Source: Opisthorchis felineus
Lineage: Eukaryota > Platyhelminthes > Trematoda > Opisthorchiida > Opisthorchiidae
Direction: 5' to 3'
Length of the DNA stretch: 64,000 nucleotides
Assembly: GCA_004794785.1 (NCBI GenBank)
Contig: SJOL01006395.1
Coordinates: forward strand, 96,019 to 160,018
Below are positions 34,301 through 45,094 of the stretch, one piece after another; within the stretch, counting starts at the first letter, position 1, and every line of letters starts with the position of its first letter. Both the position numbers and the translations under genes were made by a program. The notes beneath the pieces were generated by a model that ran no database searches, was not told the origin of the DNA, and worked only from the letters and a program-made list of their open reading frames with translations.

Positions 34301-37300
34301 ACAATGCGCCTGCTAATCAACTTAGATCGGCACGGTACTACAAAATCGCACTGATTAAGGGTATTGCGACCCGACTGAGCGACTCGATTCTTTGTCGGCA
34401 AAATTGTTTTTTTTTGCGTGGTGGTCTTACAATGGTCCAGCTCATCTCTACCAACAAACACAAATGCGATGCTGAACATACACAGAGTACATGGGTTGAC
34501 TGAAAACCCCAGGTCATTCCACTGGTGACTTGAACTTGTTGTCCCTTGACAGATAGTCATTGGCGTCTGTCCATCCTTTCCTCTGCCCACTGCGCTCAGT
34601 AATTTCCGTTAGGTTCTGTTGTCTTAACCTTTGCAGCTGAATACATGTAGATCAACCTGGCTATTGCTCGAGATATTTTAGTGGTTAGGATGCGAACTTA
34701 GTTGCCAGAAGATCCCTGGTTCGAATCCAACCCCGGCAACTCAGCTGCTCCTGTCCAGGCCGGGGCAACCTGGCATTACCTCAATCTCCGTGCTTCCTTC
34801 AGATGGTACAGTAGCTGTGCATCGGAAGAGTGCTGCAGCTGAAAAATTACCACTACTTTTGGAGTGTCACACACCATTAGATTTGCTAAAAGAATTCCAC
34901 TCCAACTGTTTGAAATGGCCTTGCTACGTGACCTTATCTTACCTGCATCATGCCAGAAACTCAAACTTCCTGTCTCTCTCTCTCTCTGTAGTCTTGTTTA
35001 GCGGAACTCGGTGACGTTCCGACCGCCCTCCTTGATTCGCAGTGATACCGCTCTCACAAAGGTGCGGCAGCGATGCAGTTGATAAGTTTGGGTGTACGTA
35101 CTTGTTGTAGGTTGAACATGAGTTGCTTCCTTTTTGGATCGTCTTCCGTGTCTGAAGACCACCAAGGATAGGCACCTGTGCACCAGGTATGTGTGCATAA
35201 GTTCTTTCGATAGTGATTACAGCAGATCAGTCTGAAAGGGACCACGCACGGAGATTTCGATCGCTGGCATTATTAATCTCACGATGCCATGATCACAGGG
35301 TGGCGCGTTTAGGATGATTCAAAACGCCATGTCAAATCATGCGGTTGGTTAGCTGGTTAAAGTTGTCAGACTGGGCAATTCAGAATACTTGATAATTACA
35401 TCAATTTTATGCGATTAAAGAGTCAGTCAGATATGAGGTTAGACGAGTCAACGGTAGACTGATCGATTACAATAGAGAAGACATAGCACAAGAAGAATAA
35501 GCCCAAAGTTATGAAACCACACAATCAAATAAAATACTTTGATTAACCAAGCCAATGCTCTCGCAAGCTCCTTTAGAAACATAGAGTAGGGTGACGATGA
35601 GGTTTCGCTACTATGTCTGCAATGTGAAGTCTAAAAATAAGTTAAGAGCAGTCACTGCGTTAACAACGACCAATTCGTAAGGTGTCATGCTATGGCAGAT
35701 TTCGAGCATTTATTTTCCTATTTTCGGACTGCTTTTCGACTGTGTTATTTGATTCTAGTACCTAAGCGCCTTGTTATTCCGCGATATATCTGAATTGGAG
35801 TTGGTACCTAGAGATTCGGGACCCTTCTTCGAATGGGTTTCAATCCGTACTAATGGAGCGGCCTTTGCTTTCTGAGTTTAAGCGCCTTCCAATAAGGAAT
35901 GATGTATTGACTTCATCAAACGGCAAACAAGGTCTACCGGTCTACGCACGGTATTTCTTCAATCTGAATAACTATTTTCAGCCAGTGTATCTTCTGAATA
36001 ATTGCACTTCCTGCTCCTTTTTGTCTGGGGGAACGATGCGGAACGATGCCGTTACTAGAGCACGTTTGTTCAGGTGGTGCGAAAGTCTTAAACTGTAGCT
36101 ACTGCCCCGTTCACCGGTAGTGCTTCCTGATACTGAAAATTGTTTTATCTGATGGGCATCGTGGGGTTACCAGGCAACAGGACCTAAGGTGAAACCGACG
36201 CTCTACAAGCCTTAGAGCGGGATTTGCAGCGTTCGCATCACTCTATTTTGTCCTGGAACAATTATTCCGGTGAAGCAAAGAAGGGAAGCACCGGACTCAG
36301 TGCATATCCACGGCCTTACGGGGCTTTGGAGTCCGGATATCTGACACGCGAAGCGAGCGTGTTACCACTACTCCACCAGCGCAGGACGTGAGGATTTTTC
36401 AAAGGAGAGTGATATGAACGCGAGCTCTACAGATTTAAGAAGCCGCCTACCAGCCAGTCACTGGATCTTTTCACCGAAGGCGAATCTGTACTTCGATTAT
36501 TCAGTCAAGAGCGCCCGGTTGTTCCATTCCATACTGCTGTCCAAACAAGTTGGAGAATTCATGCATAGAGCGACTCCAAATGCTGCACCATGAGCGAACC
36601 TGTTTGAACACCCAATAAAGCGTGCAAAGAGCGGCGACCCTTGCTGTTCGTAATGCCACAAAATGAATTTTCCCTTGAATGAGGCGGGTATTTCTTGGTC
36701 GATTTCCGTGAACACGATAGGCGCCACATCTAGAAGTGCGATTGTTTAATTTCCCTCTGTTTCCACTGCAAGATTAAGAGTAACTGGACGCTATTGATCA
36801 TATCTGATATTGATTTGCGTACCCTAACGCCAACTAACTGCAAGTCAATCTACCCTGAAAATAGCCATCCATCCCGAATAATCAGCAAATACCCCAAATC
36901 CGATGGAAAATTCGGGTACTGTCGTGCTTGCCGCGGAAACACATAGAATTCGCTTTGCCGTTCAGTGGAGACAATATATCGTTCCCTATCGCAGGACGTT
37001 TGAACGCAGATGTCAAACGAGCACTGTTCAATAGATACGGATTGAAGAGACTAAGCCTCCCCCTACCTCACTAAAGAAGGATCCCATGTCTGTAGTCGTG
37101 AAATCCAATTTAATCTATCAATCTGATGGTATCTATAGATCTTGGTGCATCGAAAAAGTAACAAGGCACTTGGGAACTAGGATCAAAGAGTACATCCATA
37201 AACACTTCTAAAATTCTGAATCTCAGCATCCGCAATCTGCCACTACCGGCCACATTTTACACACTTGCGTGTTGTTAACCCACTGACCGCTTTCATATGT

Positions 37301-39124
37301 CAGAGCATATGCACAGGCCTTACATTGCCGAGGTCATAGCGATGCATTGTTCTTACCCAAAAGCAGCTTATGACATTTCACTTGAACTGTGTAATTTTAC
37401 AAATGTAGTCCTTTTTCGTGTCCTTTTACACTATATTACTACTGCCATATTATATACTGTTACATATTACGTCTTCAGCGATATACTTCTAGTTCTGAAA
37501 GAACTTCGCTCGGACATCCGTGATGGTTCTGAACCGTTTACTCTGTTTTTATATCCCCGCAACTAATATGACTCCTTCAGCCCTCACGAATCCACCCTCT
37601 CACTTAGTCGTTGTATGTATAATAAATATAAATAAATAATCGTTCGGCTGTAACACCAGCTGCCATGCCACCCGGAGGAAGCATGAGGGCTGGGATACTG
37701 CCAAGTTGCCCAAACCTTGACAGGAGAAGTCGAGATGCAGAGGTCGTATTCGAACCACGGACCTTCCGGTCAGTGAATTCGCGCTCTAACCACTGAGCCA
37801 TCTCGCCTCCCTCGTTGTATGTAACACTGCGTGGGTGACTGCTGTGGTGTGGAATGCGAAATGTCCCACCAGGCATTTCGCACTTAAACTTTGGCTCTTT
37901 ACAAACAAACGGAAATGGTAGAATTGACACCATGACCCACCATCTCATCAAAGCCTGCGGATGTACAGTTGATGGGCACTGAGGGTCGGCCGTAAAATGA
38001 ATGATCGGCTTTTCACCCAGGAAGTGCAGCCTGCATGTAATGGATGCTCCGGAAACAGACGAAGGATGATTGCGAATAGAGAACAGTCACCAGCAGGACG
38101 AACTGAACTGTGTTAGTGGTAATTCCATGTTCTGCTGTGGTGAAAGCACGCCCAACTGATGGTCAGATGATCTCTTTCTGGAGATGGTCTTATTGTGGGG
38201 TTTTCCATTCATTTGGACTAAAAAAGTTTGGGGAGTTGAAGAGCGGTCTTCATATGGGGGACTGATAAGGAAGATGATTTTAATGATATTTGATAACCTA
38301 ATGATCTATAAGAGAAGAGATCATGACAAAGGGGCGTAATACTATACGCCTATCACATTCTTCTGGGGAATGTTGCATATCCCATACAATTGCTTGGGGA
38401 ATTGAGTTTAGTAAACTGGAGAAGTATCGAACGCTTTCACACGTGTGGTCTGTGTGACCACCCTTCTTGTTGCGAGTAACCCTATCCGTTCACTTTGTCC
38501 TACGCCGATTTTAGTGTGGAACACAACACCTTGTGTCATTTTACCTAACGCTGTTTCTCAAACGCCATCTGTTGATTCGGTTCGACAGTCTGTGTACCTA
38601 TATTTGTCACCTGAGCGACATATTCTGTCTGTATAGATGATTGAGCTACGTGACACTCCTGTTCCATCGTCTCAGTTTTGAATTCTTTATTTGGCGTGCA
38701 CTCACACGTTTCGTCCTGACTTACTCAACGACTGGAGCACTATTGAAGCAGGTTCACGGAAAGACCAATAAAGCAGGCAATTAAATCTTGAAATGAACAT
38801 AAGATCCATGGCTGTCTAACAGCTGTAGTTTCCTGTACGTTTTTTTTCCGCAATTACTCGCTTGTTCTTACTCTCGTGCGTGACTTTGCCTTGACTACTC
38901 CCCACCTTTCGTATGCTCTTCAATTTTACCGTTTGTTCTCAAGACCGTCGCGGATATGATCAATGCTGATGTCGCATCATTGGAGTCCTGTCCTGGCTTC
39001 GGTCAACGCAAGGTTAGTAGTGACTCATCAGTTTTCCCCATAATGCTGTCCAATTTCCTCTCCTAACCAGGCGCAAAAGTTGTATGAAGTTTTTCGGATG
39101 CCGTTTCTACGCGATTCAACCTGA
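25271..39124 (+). CDS. ERCC1: ERCC1 DNA excision repair protein, 9 exons, complete
   Basis: Non-catalytic partner of the XPF nuclease; the heterodimer cuts 5' of bulky lesions in nucleotide excision repair and acts in crosslink repair. Exons: 25271-25357, 25503-25813, 25906-25954, 26038-26141, 27634-27733, 27820-27896, 31358-31535, 38944-39012, 39071-39124. Phases agree throughout and give 1029 nt, 342 residues (human 297). Residues 1-145 are a poorly conserved, probably disordered N-terminus. The central nuclease-like domain starts at [16 protein letters not shown] (about residue 150) and continues through [25 protein letters not shown] and [15 protein letters not shown]. As in other ERCC1 proteins it lacks the ERK nuclease motif of XPF. 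The C-terminus carries the tandem helix-hairpin-helix with [16 protein letters not shown], needed for XPF binding. The ATG follows a 3' splice site by six bases, so a non-coding 5' exon is likely. Introns carry SINEs and a Penelope-type element. Confidence 0.96.
25503..25813 (+). CDS. ERCC1: ERCC1 exon 2
   Basis: Acceptor atttattttcag; 311 bases of open frame beginning [17 protein letters not shown], low in family similarity as expected of the ERCC1 N-terminus. Donor GTGAGT leaves phase 2. Placed by the exact phase fit to the next exon. Confidence 0.85.
25906..25954 (+). CDS. ERCC1: ERCC1 exon 3
   Basis: A 49-base exon between ttctccag and GTAACG encoding [17 protein letters not shown], the segment just before the conserved RGNP block (human ...IIVSPRQ). 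Confidence 0.9.
26038..26141 (+). CDS. ERCC1: ERCC1 exon 4, start of central domain
   Basis: Acceptor ctacttttcag, donor GTAGGT, phase 2. Reads [20 protein letters not shown], then [15 protein letters not shown], the clearest ERCC1 signature block. Confidence 0.96.
26336..26511 (-). repeat. SINE-A copy in ERCC1 intron 4
   Basis: Plus strand cgttcaactgtagcaccctc to ccttaaccacagctgtctcg; an A/T-rich tail (aataataaatataat) adjoins it on the left, as expected for a minus-strand 3' end. Confidence 0.8.
27634..27733 (+). CDS. ERCC1: ERCC1 exon 5
   Basis: Acceptor aaattattgcag; reads [20 protein letters not shown], then [13 protein letters not shown], matching the human SLRYHNLHPDYIHGRLQ...LLVQVDV segment. 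Donor GTAAGT at a codon boundary. Confidence 0.96.
27820..27896 (+). CDS. ERCC1: ERCC1 exon 6
   Basis: Acceptor ccgctatttcag; encodes [20 protein letters not shown], then LMLAWG. Ends at GTAAGA in phase 2; the Gly codon is completed by the next exon 3.5 kb away. Confidence 0.94.
28823..28920 (-). repeat. SINE-B copy
   Basis: Plus strand gggagcactggattcgagct to gtgttaccactactccacca, which is the reverse complement of the family. Contains ggtttgaactccggacatct. Confidence 0.7.
29495..29582 (-). repeat. SINE-A head fragment
   Basis: Only the tRNA-like head and start of the body remain (ccaggcctagacaggagcgt to ccactgggctttctcga). Confidence 0.6.
29758..30078. mobile_element. MITE-like element with ~78 bp terminal inverted repeats
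   Basis: The left arm 29758-29836 begins gcagagtggagcgtagcggt; the reverse complement of the right arm (30002-30078) begins gcggagtgaagcgtagcggt. Both arms carry gtgttataatacacg / gtgtgataatacacg. The 165 bp centre has no coding capacity but includes a tRNA A box-like gaccgtagttcagtggttcg. No target-site duplication was obvious. Confidence 0.7.
31358..31535 (+). CDS. ERCC1: ERCC1 exon 7
   Basis: Acceptor atctctttag. Begins [20 protein letters not shown] (human [20 protein letters not shown]), then continues into the first helix-hairpin-helix ([22 protein letters not shown], broken here for length). Donor GTAGGT opens the 7.4 kb intron. Confidence 0.95.
32341..32383 (-). ncRNA. Decayed hammerhead ribozyme copy, 3' repeat of minus-strand Penelope element
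   Basis: Minus strand: GCGTAG, CTAATGA, stem II GCCT/GGGC, TGAA, ACCGGTC, GTGGGC. Stem III and the GTC site survive, but the core has substitutions at two invariant positions and stem I is broken. It lies about 0.6 kb downstream, on the minus strand, of the Penelope-type coding remnants. Confidence 0.55.
33010..33215 (-). pseudogene. C-terminal end of the minus-strand Penelope-like element
   Basis: Minus-strand frame reads [20 protein letters not shown] then EVPANNLNR and degenerates. The same block occurs in the opposite direction at 34205-34445 ([20 protein letters not shown]). I read both as the region after the GIY-YIG endonuclease, from memory of trematode Penelope proteins. Moderate certainty. 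Confidence 0.5.
33326..33515 (-). repeat. SINE-A copy with 11 bp target-site duplication
   Basis: Flanked by gagaatgagta at 33315-33325 and 33516-33526. Inserted between the reverse transcriptase and C-terminal parts of the minus-strand Penelope remnant, so it is younger than that element. Confidence 0.9.
33590..34237 (-). pseudogene. Penelope-like element reverse transcriptase remnant
   Basis: Minus-strand frames, interrupted by shifts and stops, read in order: [19 protein letters not shown], then [12 protein letters not shown], then [12 protein letters not shown] (catalytic block; YVDD expected, here YVGD), then [18 protein letters not shown] and [11 protein letters not shown]. This order (RPDKGxGxVI, P-I-S, YVDD, F-E-x-x-LPFLD, YRKPT) is the Penelope-like reverse transcriptase layout. 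The Asp to Gly change in the catalytic block and the frame breaks show it is dead. It sits in ERCC1 intron 7. Confidence 0.7.
34205..34445 (+). pseudogene. Second Penelope-like C-terminal fragment, opposite orientation
   Basis: Plus-strand frame [59 protein letters not shown]. Homologous to 33010-33215 read on the minus strand, and butts directly against the 5' end of the minus-strand reverse transcriptase at about 34230. Confidence 0.5.
34670..34843 (+). repeat. SINE-A copy
   Basis: Head gagatattttagtggttagg, ggttcgaatccaac B box, body through gaagagtgctgcagctgaa. Confidence 0.8.
36278..36382 (-). repeat. SINE-B copy
   Basis: Plus strand agaagggaagcaccggactc to accactactccaccagcgc. Shares a further ~25 bp on the left with the 28823 copy (caattat.cc.g.tga..c.aa). 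Confidence 0.7.
37620..37811 (-). repeat. SINE-A copy with tail and 12 bp target-site duplication
   Basis: Perfect direct repeat tcgttgtatgta at 37608-37619 and 37812-37823. Between them lie an A/T-rich tail (taataaatataaataaata) and the element, which lacks the gggtgcctaa stretch. Confidence 0.9.
38944..39012 (+). CDS. ERCC1: ERCC1 exon 8, helix-hairpin-helix
   Basis: Acceptor gtttgttctcaag; reads [20 protein letters not shown] then QRK, the second helix-hairpin-helix with the Gly-Phe-Gly turn (human CPGLGPQK). Donor GTTAGT. Confidence 0.95.
39071..39124 (+). CDS. ERCC1: ERCC1 terminal exon
   Basis: Acceptor tctcctaaccag; encodes [17 protein letters not shown] and a TGA, the counterpart of the human ARRLFDVLHEPFLKVP end, so the protein is complete at its C-terminus. 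An AATAAA at 39989 is a possible but distant poly(A) signal. Confidence 0.94.
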   Translation, partial: AQKLYEVFRMPFLRDST

Positions 39125-40136
39125 TTTCTACTACTTGAATCAATATGTACAGAAAATACACGTTTTTGCTTCTGCCAAGTAGTTTGAGTTGCTTTTGTTT
39201 CTACTTTTGACTTCTGCAAAAAATATGACAATAGTTAACGTGACTAAGGTCCCAAACATAGGCCATTTCTCTCTCCCTGTGTGCCTGATGGAAAGAAAAT
39301 GTCGCACAATGGTTCTACACTCTCAGCGGCACTGTCCATTCGATTGGCTGGACGTAAAATCCATATTCATTGATGCACTGTAGTAGTTCAAGATGAGCTC
39401 GTATATCTGTGAATTTTTCGAAATGAGTAAATCTCTGGAAGCACCTATCACGGATCCGCTTATTTAGGTCACCGCCGTTACATTGCTACCATTGTGGTAA
39501 TTTCGAAGACCATCTCATCAGTCTTTCCTTCGTTAGCGACATACGCCCCTCGACCGCTGCACTCCTCAAGCACCTTAACCGAGAATATAATTCGGCAACC
39601 GACCGGTGAGCTCGCGAGACCTGTGACAAGTTACCTGTCAAGATGATATGTAGGTTTAGACTAATTCATGTGTCCGGTTAATCAAACAATGAATTTCAGG
39701 TCGAAACTACCAGAGATGTGATCCTCCAACACGATGTCTTAGAATCATTGGGTCGAACCGCAATCAAACTTCGGCTCGTGTACACACTAACCTAACATAA
39801 AGTCAGAGGTATTGGATAAAGGCTCTTAAGCGTGACTGTGTTTGTTCTCCGTCTGCGCAGTCTATACTAAATAGCCGGAGCAAACTTGATACATTCTACC
39901 GCGATGGAATCCTACAGAAGTGATTTACTACATATATTTGTTGGAACAAGAACTACTTTTATTACAGTACACACTTTGCACATTGGCCTAATAAAGCGTA
40001 AACATTCCATGAAGTTAATCCGGGTGTACACGGGATGCGATCTTTCTTCTGTCAGTCTGATGCTTTCATTTTCATCCGATCGTGTCACCTACACAAATGA
40101 CTTTTGGATGCTGAATCAAAAAAGCATCCAGCCATA

Positions 40137-40299
40137 ACATCCTTTCGGCACTCAGCTTCTATGCCACCCGAGGGAAGCACAAGGGCTGAGATACTTCCAG
40201 GCTGCCAAGCCTAGACGGCAGCAGTCGAGGTGCCTGGGTTGGGGTCGAACCACAGACCTTAAGGTCTGTACGTTCGCACCTTAGCCGTTGAATCTCTGT
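40137..40299 (-). repeat. SINE-A copy
   Basis: Plus strand acatcctttcggcactcagc to ttagccgttgaatctctg, diverged. Confidence 0.7.
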
Positions 40300-41114
40300 C
40301 AGTTCACATGAGCGGAAATATCTTACAGAGAAGTTCGTTTGCGTCCGACTGTCCTGCCGGAACGCTTGTATAACCATAAAAATTTCTTGTCCCTTTCTTT
40401 GCCCAGCAAAATGACGCAGGTCACTGACCACCTGAAACTGATTGCGCATAGCACCACGTTCGTTCATAATACTATTGCAGTTATTGGAATGTCTCCTAGT
40501 ATGTCAGTGAGGGAGAATCAAACAACGGGCAAATGAGTGTTTATGTTCAGATTCATCAAACTAATTTAGATTCCGAGGCATTATTATGGGGCGTAAGAAA
40601 AACCATTCCGGTTTCTCCTCATTTAAAAGTGAAATTCTAGGTAATTTGTGGCTCTAGTGACCTGAACTGGCGCAGCTGTTTTACGGACATTCTCTTGATT
40701 CAATCATTGGCAGGCATGGCCCTGACAGCGTGCGCACGCATGCGCCGCTCCGGGCTCGTGGTTTTGTCCACGTAGTCGACTTTTCATGAGGTTATTCACG
40801 ATATGCCGAAATAATTAGAATCGGACCCGTGTTCGAGGGACCTCGTAGAACCTCGTAAAATTGAGGTCATTACACGGGGTCGACCAAGGTCATAACTGCA
40901 TATTACAGCTGACTGAATTGAGCCTAACTCATCGGCCTCCTCGCGTTCTTCCACGCTTAAATCGTCAAAATAATCTATTTGCATCTAATCTAAAGAGTCT
41001 ACTTGGTAACTTATCTTGTTCACTGTGGAGCATGGTCAGTCCAGATTTACGTTCACGGAAAAAACGTGGCAATCAGGGCAAAACAATCCGCTCTAACATT
41101 GCCGGTAAGAGCTT

Positions 41115-41219
41115 GAGATGGCTCAGTGGTTAGAATCCAATACCGGCATCTCGATCGCTCTTGTCTAGGCTTCCTTCGGGTGGCAAGGCAACTAGGCGCC
41201 GAAAGGGTGCTATGGATGA
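41115..41219 (+). repeat. SINE-A copy, internally deleted
   Basis: Head gagatggctcagtggttaga joins directly to the second half of the B box, then the body without its centre, ending gaaagggtgctatg. Confidence 0.7.
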
Positions 41220-42261
41220 ACGAAAAGAAACAGTGGGATTCAAGGGAGCGAAATGAGACGCACTTAGTCTACGGAATTAACGTCAGTAAAGACCAGGTGG
41301 AAAGTCCCGGGGCTTCGTTAACGTTCGACGATATTTTAACCCTTAAACTTATAACTAGTAGCAGCTTATTAGTGACTCGTTTGTGTCTTGTGACGTCTTT
41401 TCGATGGAGCTAGACGATCTTTACTTCACGTTCGACGAAAGTGACTAGCTGCACTTCATGCACGCGTAAAAGCGCCTTTTGTCTGAGCTCACGATATGCT
41501 CGTCACAGGGTCGCAAATACACACTAGGTCCCGACATGTGTATGAACTGAACGTATCAATTTGTTACCACAATTCTGTGCTCATCGCCGTGGCACGATCC
41601 AACGCGGAGGGGTCACTTGATAAAGCAGGGGAACCTGAGGAAAAACCGAGGGGAAGGGACGGCATACACATAAACGACATGTCTGGGTCCGGCCTGAAGT
41701 TTATAATCCAGCCGGTTGCGTCTTAACGTGATGTAATGTGTACCCCATGGGTGGTCTGACAGCGTGGCTTCGCTTCCAATAGCAACGCCTACTGGCAGAC
41801 ATTGCGTGAATTGACTACTTCAGGTCCACCGCGTTGTGAGTAGTGACCTGTCATAGTGTGGACGCCCAAAGGAAAACAAGGTGAAGACGACGGAAGGGAC
41901 GAACATTGCAAAGGTCCTCAGGAAGAGCCAATAGGGGAAGATCAGTTTCTCGGGCAAACATACTACCTCGAAACAATTTCGTCCACCGCCGACGATGAAA
42001 TAACTACAACCGTAACTGCAACTTCAAATCCCCCGAGAGCAAATGACACTGGTCGACCCTAACAACTCCCTCTTGTGATGACTCCGTCTTTCCATGGGAA
42101 AAAAACAACAAAAAAGCAAATTCCGTCCAGCTTAAGCTTGTTTACACTCAGAAAAAGTACCACAGCAGTAACATTTTAATTCACAAATATAACATTGCGT
42201 AACAACAACTCGGTCACCGTTAATCCCTGTGATTGTAATGTGACATGAAGTTGAAGCATGG

Positions 42262-42995
42262 ATCTCTGAGGCTCCGGTCGCGTTTGCTAATTTGGGACGC
42301 GTATGAAGGCAAAGCGGTATACCTCTGAATCTGAAGGGACGTGTACCAGGCTACAGTACCCGTTTTGTTTTACGGCTGATACATGGTCTCTCCGAGAAGC
42401 CGAACTGAAACGTCTTCAGGCCTTCAACAACTATTGCCCCAGGAACCACAGCTCACGTGGGCTGGTGTCGGCTAATCCACAGACAGACAATTGGAAAACG
42501 ACAATTCGGATGCACAACAGGGATTTCCATCGAAGAACGTCTCGAGCAAAGAAGCTGCGGTGGTGAGGTCATGTATAGCACATGCGGAATCATCGTTTGC
42601 CGACAACAGTGCGTTTTTCGTGCCCATTTCAGAGTGGCGCAAGCAGAGATTTGATCAAAGTTTGGCCTGGCAGAGGGATATGAAATCGATTACAAGAAGT
42701 CTGGATACTGTCGCTCTGCCGCACCACTTAGGATAGGGCCCGTGTGATCCTTCCTTCCTGTGCGTTGCTTCAGGCGCTGCAAGATACAGCTGCTGATCTA
42801 TCTCAATGATGTTGCTGTCAGTTTACCGAGTGTCTGGGGGTGTAGACACCTCGAAAGGGCTGTGTAGGCTAGCACTAAGTTCCGTCCGCTTTTATTCTTC
42901 CCTTCGCAATAATGCTTTCAATTATGGTTGTATCGCAGCAAAATGTCGGTATTGAACACTGATGCTGTGCTGCCGATGATGATGTATCCCTACTG
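42262..42995 (+). mobile_element. RTE-type LINE, truncated copy
   Basis: Across three shifting frames: FANLG, LNLKGRVYQAT, TWSLREAELKRLQAFNNYC, GWCRLIHRQTIGKRQFGC, TGISIEERLEQ, AQAEI/EWRKQRFDQSLAWQRDMKS. The 3' tail follows, ending ctgatgctgtgctgccgatgatgatg. Confidence 0.75.
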
Positions 42996-43534
42996 TAGGC
43001 GCTTCCGATCTGTCCCACCGCTGTTCTTCATGGGAGGGAAGTTTCATTATACTAAAACCTTGCTTGCAATACAAAGTGAACCGCACCAGCTCATTAGACA
43101 ACAAGGCGCTGCAATTCAACAGTGGATGTCAAGCAGGGGTTTTAACCCCATGCAAGAGTGCTACCATTACCAGGTCACTGAACACCGGTGGAGCAGCGGC
43201 AGCACGAATGTAGATGCCGACGTGGCCTGAGATACGCAGTACAGTCGAGCTGTAAATAGATAGGAACACGAGCCCAGTGTTTCATGTTCTGATACGGACC
43301 GGCCACAGTAACGGAGCGTGAACAGGAGGACCGTGCAGAGTGACATGGAGGCAGGATAGGCTGTTTTGATCTGGAACTCGAGCACCAGAACCAATACATG
43401 ATAAGTAATTCCAGCGTTAACACAACCGGCCAGATGCTTTGTGCCGCATAACATGAGAATAGAATACACTCCTTTTTTTAGAAATTTCGCTTAGCGGGCA
43501 TCGCTTTCACCGGCTGGAGTGAGTTATCAACGTG

Positions 43535-43882
43535 TAGACCCGGCCGTGTTTCCGTACTGTCTCCGGAAGCAAGCATTGTGAGGTGCTTACACCTCCAAAC
43601 GCTCAAACAATCTGGAAAAAAAACTGACAGCGCGAACGCTACTGACACCGATTAGCCGCCATCTCTTCAGTCAAACACACGGGTGGTGCCACATGGACCC
43701 ATCCTGGGGGCTAGCCGCACCGTCAACAATTAAGCTATCTGTAAGCTATCCACACCCTTCTGCCAAGTCATACGTTGCCCAACTCGCAGTTTGCGCCATT
43801 ACGAAGGAGGCATGGAGAACAACATTCGTCTCACTAAGCGATGTTCCCACATGCGTAGCGTATGGCCGAGTTGACGGTATTG
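43535..43882 (-). mobile_element. RTE-type LINE, truncated minus copy
   Basis: Minus strand reads QLGHTLRMWEHRLVRRMLFS then WRKLRVGQRMTWQKG, followed by a shortened 3' tail (ctccaaacgctcaaacaatctg on the plus strand). Homologous to 14860-15130. Confidence 0.7.
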
Positions 43883-45094
43883 GTTGCCTCCAGCATCATT
43901 CCTCAGTTAGAACCCCCCTCCCCAACAACAGGCCCAGGCAGAAAGAAGAGGATAATACAGGAAGAACTAAGTATTCACGACGGATCTAGATGGGGAGAAG
44001 GGAAGCATAAAGTGGTTAGGGAGGTTACTCAATGCCCAATTCTGAATCGGTGAACGTGGATGAATCTGGGAACACATCTTCACCCTATCGGAGAAGAAAA
44101 GGGTTATGTGAGGGACGGACGCTTACCAACATTGTGTAGCCGTTATTGATAAATTGATAAAACAGCCAGGTCCAAGACATCACCATCGCTACATGAGCAC
44201 ACTTTTCCGTAAGGGGCTCAGGCTTCCCCTCACCGCGATAGAAGTACCTAAAAATTTCATACAATAGTGCAGACGAGGAGCGTTAAAAACCAAAGTAGAT
44301 ATTTTAAAAGTGATTGTAAAAGGTAAACTGATCAAATTACTGGAATCCACATAGGAACGGACTAAGATGTGCGCTCTAGTCGACATACATTAGACGACAG
44401 TTGCTCTACTTAGGCAGGTCAAGCCCAGACCAAACTTTCCATACGTCACTACTTACCTCCTGGTTATTGAGTTACGGTCAGTGTACTTTAACAAGTGATG
44501 TCACGAAGTGCTTTCAAGAGCTGCTCTACGAAGACCAAAGTTGTGCAGACACTTAATGTTGAGATTTTACCTGATTCTATTGCAGTAGGTTTTACTTCAT
44601 AAGCAAACCACTTCTAAGCATAGTAAAGTCGCGTGTCTGCAACGGGACAGTATTACTTAAAGCTGCGGAGAGTAAGCCGTGTGGGAAACAGATGAATTGT
44701 ATCTAATAGCATGATGACAAGATAAACGGTTCATGACGAGCTGCGTACGTGCGAAGACGCGGATACAAGAGTCGGTGTTAAACTAAGTATATTGCAGTGG
44801 AAATTGGCAACATGACCGGATTTACGGAGTACGCGCGGAAGGGTCGAAAGCAGTGAACGGGCACATGCATGGTAATAAACAGGATCACCTCAAAAACGGA
44901 GACGCACTCTGAAGGTCAACGAGCCAAAAGCAGTTCATGCTTTCCACGAGCTCGTGGCACTGCGATGAATGGCGATCCGCTCATTTTTATCGTTTCAAAT
45001 ATCAAATGAACGTGTAATCTCAGGGCCGTATCTGTCTCTTCTAAGAAGTCGGGAGCGATTCATTATCTACACAGCGTACGAGCCACATATGTCG
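43883..45094. other. Between two RTE remnants
   Basis: No gene, repeat or motif recognised in these 1.2 kb. Confidence 0.6.

Larger units (their letters stand above)
31536..38943. other. ERCC1 intron 7 (7.4 kb)
   Basis: Carries the minus-strand Penelope remnant with its repeat (32341-34237), an opposed Penelope fragment, three SINE-A copies and a SINE-B. A minus-strand open frame at 36497-36727 and the stretches 34850-36270 and 37830-38940 show nothing recognisable. Confidence 0.8.
39125..42261. other. Downstream of ERCC1
   Basis: Two SINE-A copies at 40137 and 41115; an AATAAA at 39989. Short open frames such as 41856-42062 (hydrophilic, Gly/Glu/Asp-rich) have no recognisable match. Confidence 0.65.
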
